From Magnimaribacter mokuoloeensis (GTDB taxonomy: Bacteria > Pseudomonadota > Gammaproteobacteria > Magnimaribacterales > Magnimaribacteraceae): a stretch of DNA of 64,000 bases. The stretch covers positions 1,550,001 to 1,614,000 of the forward strand of contig CP151794.1 in the NCBI GenBank assembly GCA_041860225.1. The letters run 5' to 3'. The position numbers were made by a program, and so were the translations under genes. The notes beneath the pieces were generated by a model that did no database searches, was not told where the DNA came from, and saw only the letters and a program-made list of their open reading frames with translations. Positions 61,743-64,000 of this stretch are shown here, in pieces (the stretch's first letter is position 1; each line of letters opens with the position of its first letter).

Positions 61743-63404
61743 ATGCCAGCCAATCATCCAGAACTAAATAATAGAGCTCAAGGATGGTTAAATTTTCTTT
61801 ATCAAAAGGCTACTACACCAGATGATTGGTCCGAAGATGGGTCTCCAAATGAATGGTGGGACCAAATTTCAACAGCACCGATGTGTGCTTTCCCTCGTTT
61901 TGATCTTCAAGAATCAACATATGCTATTGGTTTAATGGCTGATAGAACTCCAGCCTGGAGGGAAATCTACTCTGAGATATTAGATGAAATAGCAGAACGC
62001 TCTATCACTTATTGGGCAGCAGTAGACTGGTTAACACAATTTGGTCATGACCCTGATAGAAAAAATTACCCCGAGGTATGGAGAGGTACGCTTATACCCG
62101 AAGAATTTTGGGGAGATTATGATGCACCTGGCTGGACAGCAAATGGTGTAGCCCCATGGGGATTTCATGCTGATCCAATAGGTGCCGATGGAAATTTATT
62201 TTTTAAGGGCTGGCTGAACTTGACTCAGTCAATGCATACATATGTCAGCGGTTACGATAAGTGGTCTTCACCTTTTAGTGTAGCAGGAGCTTACAATTCC
62301 AGATTTGAATGGACTCAACACCAACTAGCTGACCACTTACATCAACAGTGGGCAAAGACCCCAATGGGACCACATTGTGAAAATACAAAAGCATGGCCTT
62401 TTTGTTTATCAGCCGCAGGACTAGGTTTGATGATGTACGATAAAATTTTTGATAATAATTTTCATAGTTCTTATTCAAATTGGTTGTCTTTTACTAAAGA
62501 TAAATACTATGGGTTCAACAAGAATGGATCTTTAGAATGGGTAACCATGTATTTTGATGAGATCAATGATCACCATCACAGAACAGCACCGACTCATGGA
62601 CTTGCAGTGTCATTTTACGCAAAGCCCCAAGACCCGCAATTTGCAGAACTTCTCTATCGAGGAGCTATTAACTTCTTGGGATGGGATAATCCTTCTATTC
62701 CAATTACGAACGAATTTATGCCGGACCCAAGAATGTTTGCTCTTGGATTAACTATGTCTAAGGAATTTGATGATCAGATAACCCATGAAAGATTAAGAAA
62801 ATATGCCGAAGAAAACTTTGAACCTCAATTCTTTGGCGTCAACGACAGTCAATTTGGATTTTGGTTTAATCTTGGTGAAAAATGGCCCAGAGGACAGCTT
62901 TCTGCTTTAGCAATGTGTGCTGAAGTTTGTGAACCTGAAGCTTGGGAGAGTCTCTTTAATAAACCTAATCTAACAAAGTTCTATTCTCCCAGTATTGAAG
63001 GCGTTGATTTTCCTTCAGTATCTATTGAGAAAGCATTTCATGATGACCGAAAGGGAAAATTACACTTTAGTACTTCTGATGGTGATAAAACAAAGACAAA
63101 TAGAAAGACAAACATTGAAGTATTTAATCTGCCCGATGCCAAGGAGATAACAGTCTTATGTGATGGAAAAAAATTTAATGAATATAAAATCTTAGATAAT
63201 TCGAGAATTTCCATAAATACTCAGGTAAGAAAACACAGTTTCGAAATTGATACCGGGTATTATTTATCCGAGCAAGAAGAACAGGTTTTCAATAAAAAAC
63301 TTAAAGAAACAAAAGGTGGAGACATTTCTAGGTCAAAACATTCTTCGGGTTCAACTTCGCGATTAGTACTACCCTCCAGTCTTAATAAGTGCAGTTGTTG
63401 TTGA
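61743..63404 (+). CDS. Linalool dehydratase/isomerase-like protein
   Basis: 553 residues, mostly helical with many tryptophans. The blocks TQSMHTYVSGYDKW (H165) and HCENTKAWPFC (C212 and C221, nine apart) are spaced as the histidine and two cysteines of linalool dehydratase/isomerase (Ldi) from Castellaniella, an alpha-alpha-barrel enzyme. An N-terminal half with repeated WW and GxFDL blocks fits the barrel. The C-terminal 150 residues are a separate beta-rich extension ending CSCC. Assignment rests on motif spacing. The neighbourhood (GST, acyl-CoA synthetase, SDR) would suit terpenoid breakdown. No signal peptide visible. Confidence 0.55.
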   Translation: MPANHPELNNRAQGWLNFLYQKATTPDDWSEDGSPNEWWDQISTAPMCAFPRFDLQESTYAIGLMADRTPAWREIYSEILDEIAERSITYWAAVDWLTQFGHDPDRKNYPEVWRGTLIPEEFWGDYDAPGWTANGVAPWGFHADPIGADGNLFFKGWLNLTQSMHTYVSGYDKWSSPFSVAGAYNSRFEWTQHQLADHLHQQWAKTPMGPHCENTKAWPFCLSAAGLGLMMYDKIFDNNFHSSYSNWLSFTKDKYYGFNKNGSLEWVTMYFDEINDHHHRTAPTHGLAVSFYAKPQDPQFAELLYRGAINFLGWDNPSIPITNEFMPDPRMFALGLTMSKEFDDQITHERLRKYAEENFEPQFFGVNDSQFGFWFNLGEKWPRGQLSALAMCAEVCEPEAWESLFNKPNLTKFYSPSIEGVDFPSVSIEKAFHDDRKGKLHFSTSDGDKTKTNRKTNIEVFNLPDAKEITVLCDGKKFNEYKILDNSRISINTQVRKHSFEIDTGYYLSEQEEQVFNKKLKETKGGDISRSKHSSGSTSRLVLPSSLNKCSCC

Positions 63405-63459
63405 TCCTTTTCTTAAAAGAACCTAATGTAAATATTTATTAATTTTAATTATTGGTTTT

Positions 63460-64000
63460 ATGTCACTTTCAGAATTTTCATTAAGCGGTAAGAAAGCTTT
63501 GGTTGTCGGTGCAAGAAGAAATATGGGTAAGGGTTTTGCTTTAGGTCTTGCTGAAGCTGGAGCTGATGTCGCTGTTACTGATATTAATATTGAATCTGGT
63601 CAACTTAAGGCAGTAAGTGAAGAAATTGAGGCAATGGGAAGAAAGTCTATTTTTCTCAAAACCGACATATCTTCTCAAGAGGAAGTAAAAAAAATGGTTG
63701 ATAAGGTGATGCTTGAATTTGGTGGTATTGATATCTTGATGAATGTGGCAGTGATGTATCACATGAAATCTGTTGTTGATTTAGATGAAGAAAGTTGGGA
63801 ACAACTCAGTAATGTTAACTTGAAGGGTTACTGGCTCACAATTCAAGAAGTATCTCCAATAATGAAGAAGCAAGGCAGTGGCAGCATTATTAATTTAACA
63901 TCGCGAGGTGGCCTAAAAGCTCATGCTGACAAGGCTATGGGTAACTATGCAATTGTTAAATCTGGTATCGCTATGATGACTAGACAGTATGCTAGATATT
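63460..64000 (+). CDS. Short-chain dehydrogenase/reductase, truncated by the window end
   Basis: The frame opens at ATG 63460 and remains open to the last base (180 codons). The cofactor motif is ALVVGARRNMGKGFALGL (a variant of TGxxxGxG with GARR in place of TGA), NVAVMYHM stands for NNAG, and NYAIVKSGIAMM holds the YxxxK active site. The absence of the usual glycine-threonine makes it a divergent member. The C terminus lies outside the window. No strong ribosome site is visible. Confidence 0.85.
   Translation, partial: MSLSEFSLSGKKALVVGARRNMGKGFALGLAEAGADVAVTDINIESGQLKAVSEEIEAMGRKSIFLKTDISSQEEVKKMVDKVMLEFGGIDILMNVAVMYHMKSVVDLDEESWEQLSNVNLKGYWLTIQEVSPIMKKQGSGSIINLTSRGGLKAHADKAMGNYAIVKSGIAMMTRQYARY

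Overview
The window is AT-rich, gene-dense bacterial chromosome. Several gene orders are classic for Gammaproteobacteria: trxA-rho, bamD divergent from rluD-pgeF, ilvB-ilvH-ilvC-pssA, coaE-yacG beside argJ-secA-lpxC, and rnr-rlmB. Together with the low GC, very short intergenic gaps, many start/stop overlaps, DUF5916 outer-membrane proteins and lipid/acyl-CoA enzymes, this suggests a free-living marine gammaproteobacterium, possibly SAR86-like. That placement is inference from gene content and order, not a computed phylogeny.

Layout. 1-2.3 kb: end of trxA, rho, a small membrane protein, rsmD. 2.3-7.8 kb: flavin reductase, DUF4399, and a tandem pair of DUF5916 outer-membrane proteins. 7.8-12.4 kb: a zinc-ribbon membrane protein, bamD, rluD, pgeF, and a coupled dehydrogenase/glycerate-kinase pair. 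12.5-16.65 kb: ilvB-ilvH-ilvC-pssA and tRNA-Ile(GAT). 16.6-21.3 kb: a 4.65-kb island integrated in that tRNA gene. 21.4-30.1 kb: an oxidoreductase, a 46-aa basic protein with a repeated leader, a 5'-nucleotidase-family phosphoesterase, small membrane proteins, and a cluster of tandem-DsbA protein, DUF3604 lipoprotein, acetoacetate-decarboxylase-like enzyme and FKBP lipoprotein. 30.4-41.8 kb: mostly accessory metabolism (nitroreductase, rhodanese, desaturase, TauD-type dioxygenase, a 5'-truncated voltage-gated channel, hydrolases, crotonase, acyl-CoA synthetase, SGNH hydrolase, alkaline phosphatase). 41.8-47.3 kb: double-CDGSH protein, peptide deformylase, an ADP-ribosylglycohydrolase/ribokinase/nucleoside-hydrolase group, SDR, crotonase, tRNA-Ala(TGC). 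47.3-50.9 kb: class III aminotransferase, Nramp-like transporter, alpha/beta hydrolase. 50.9-59.3 kb: housekeeping block coaE-yacG // argJ-secA-lpxC-rlmB-rnr. 59.4-64 kb: small membrane protein, acyl-CoA synthetase, GST, a linalool-dehydratase-like protein and a truncated SDR.

The part most likely to be undescribed is the island at 16604-21299. It is bounded by a perfect 48-bp direct repeat of the 3' part of tRNA-Ile, and no recognisable recombinase gene is present. It carries a Cro-like regulator beside palindromic operators, an unknown 500-aa protein in the position usually held by an integrase, and a tightly overlapping gene pair encoding an ARPP-1-like protein and a uracil-DNA-glycosylase-like protein. 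I read it as a small satellite or cis-mobilisable element with a possible nucleic-acid or NAD/ADP-ribose conflict module; that role is inference.

Other notable points are the truncated sodium-channel-like gene directly behind a TauD gene, the ADP-ribose/ribose salvage group, an Nramp-like protein lacking the metal motifs, SecA without its zinc tail, and a hairpin-rich 346-bp gap at 30057-30402.
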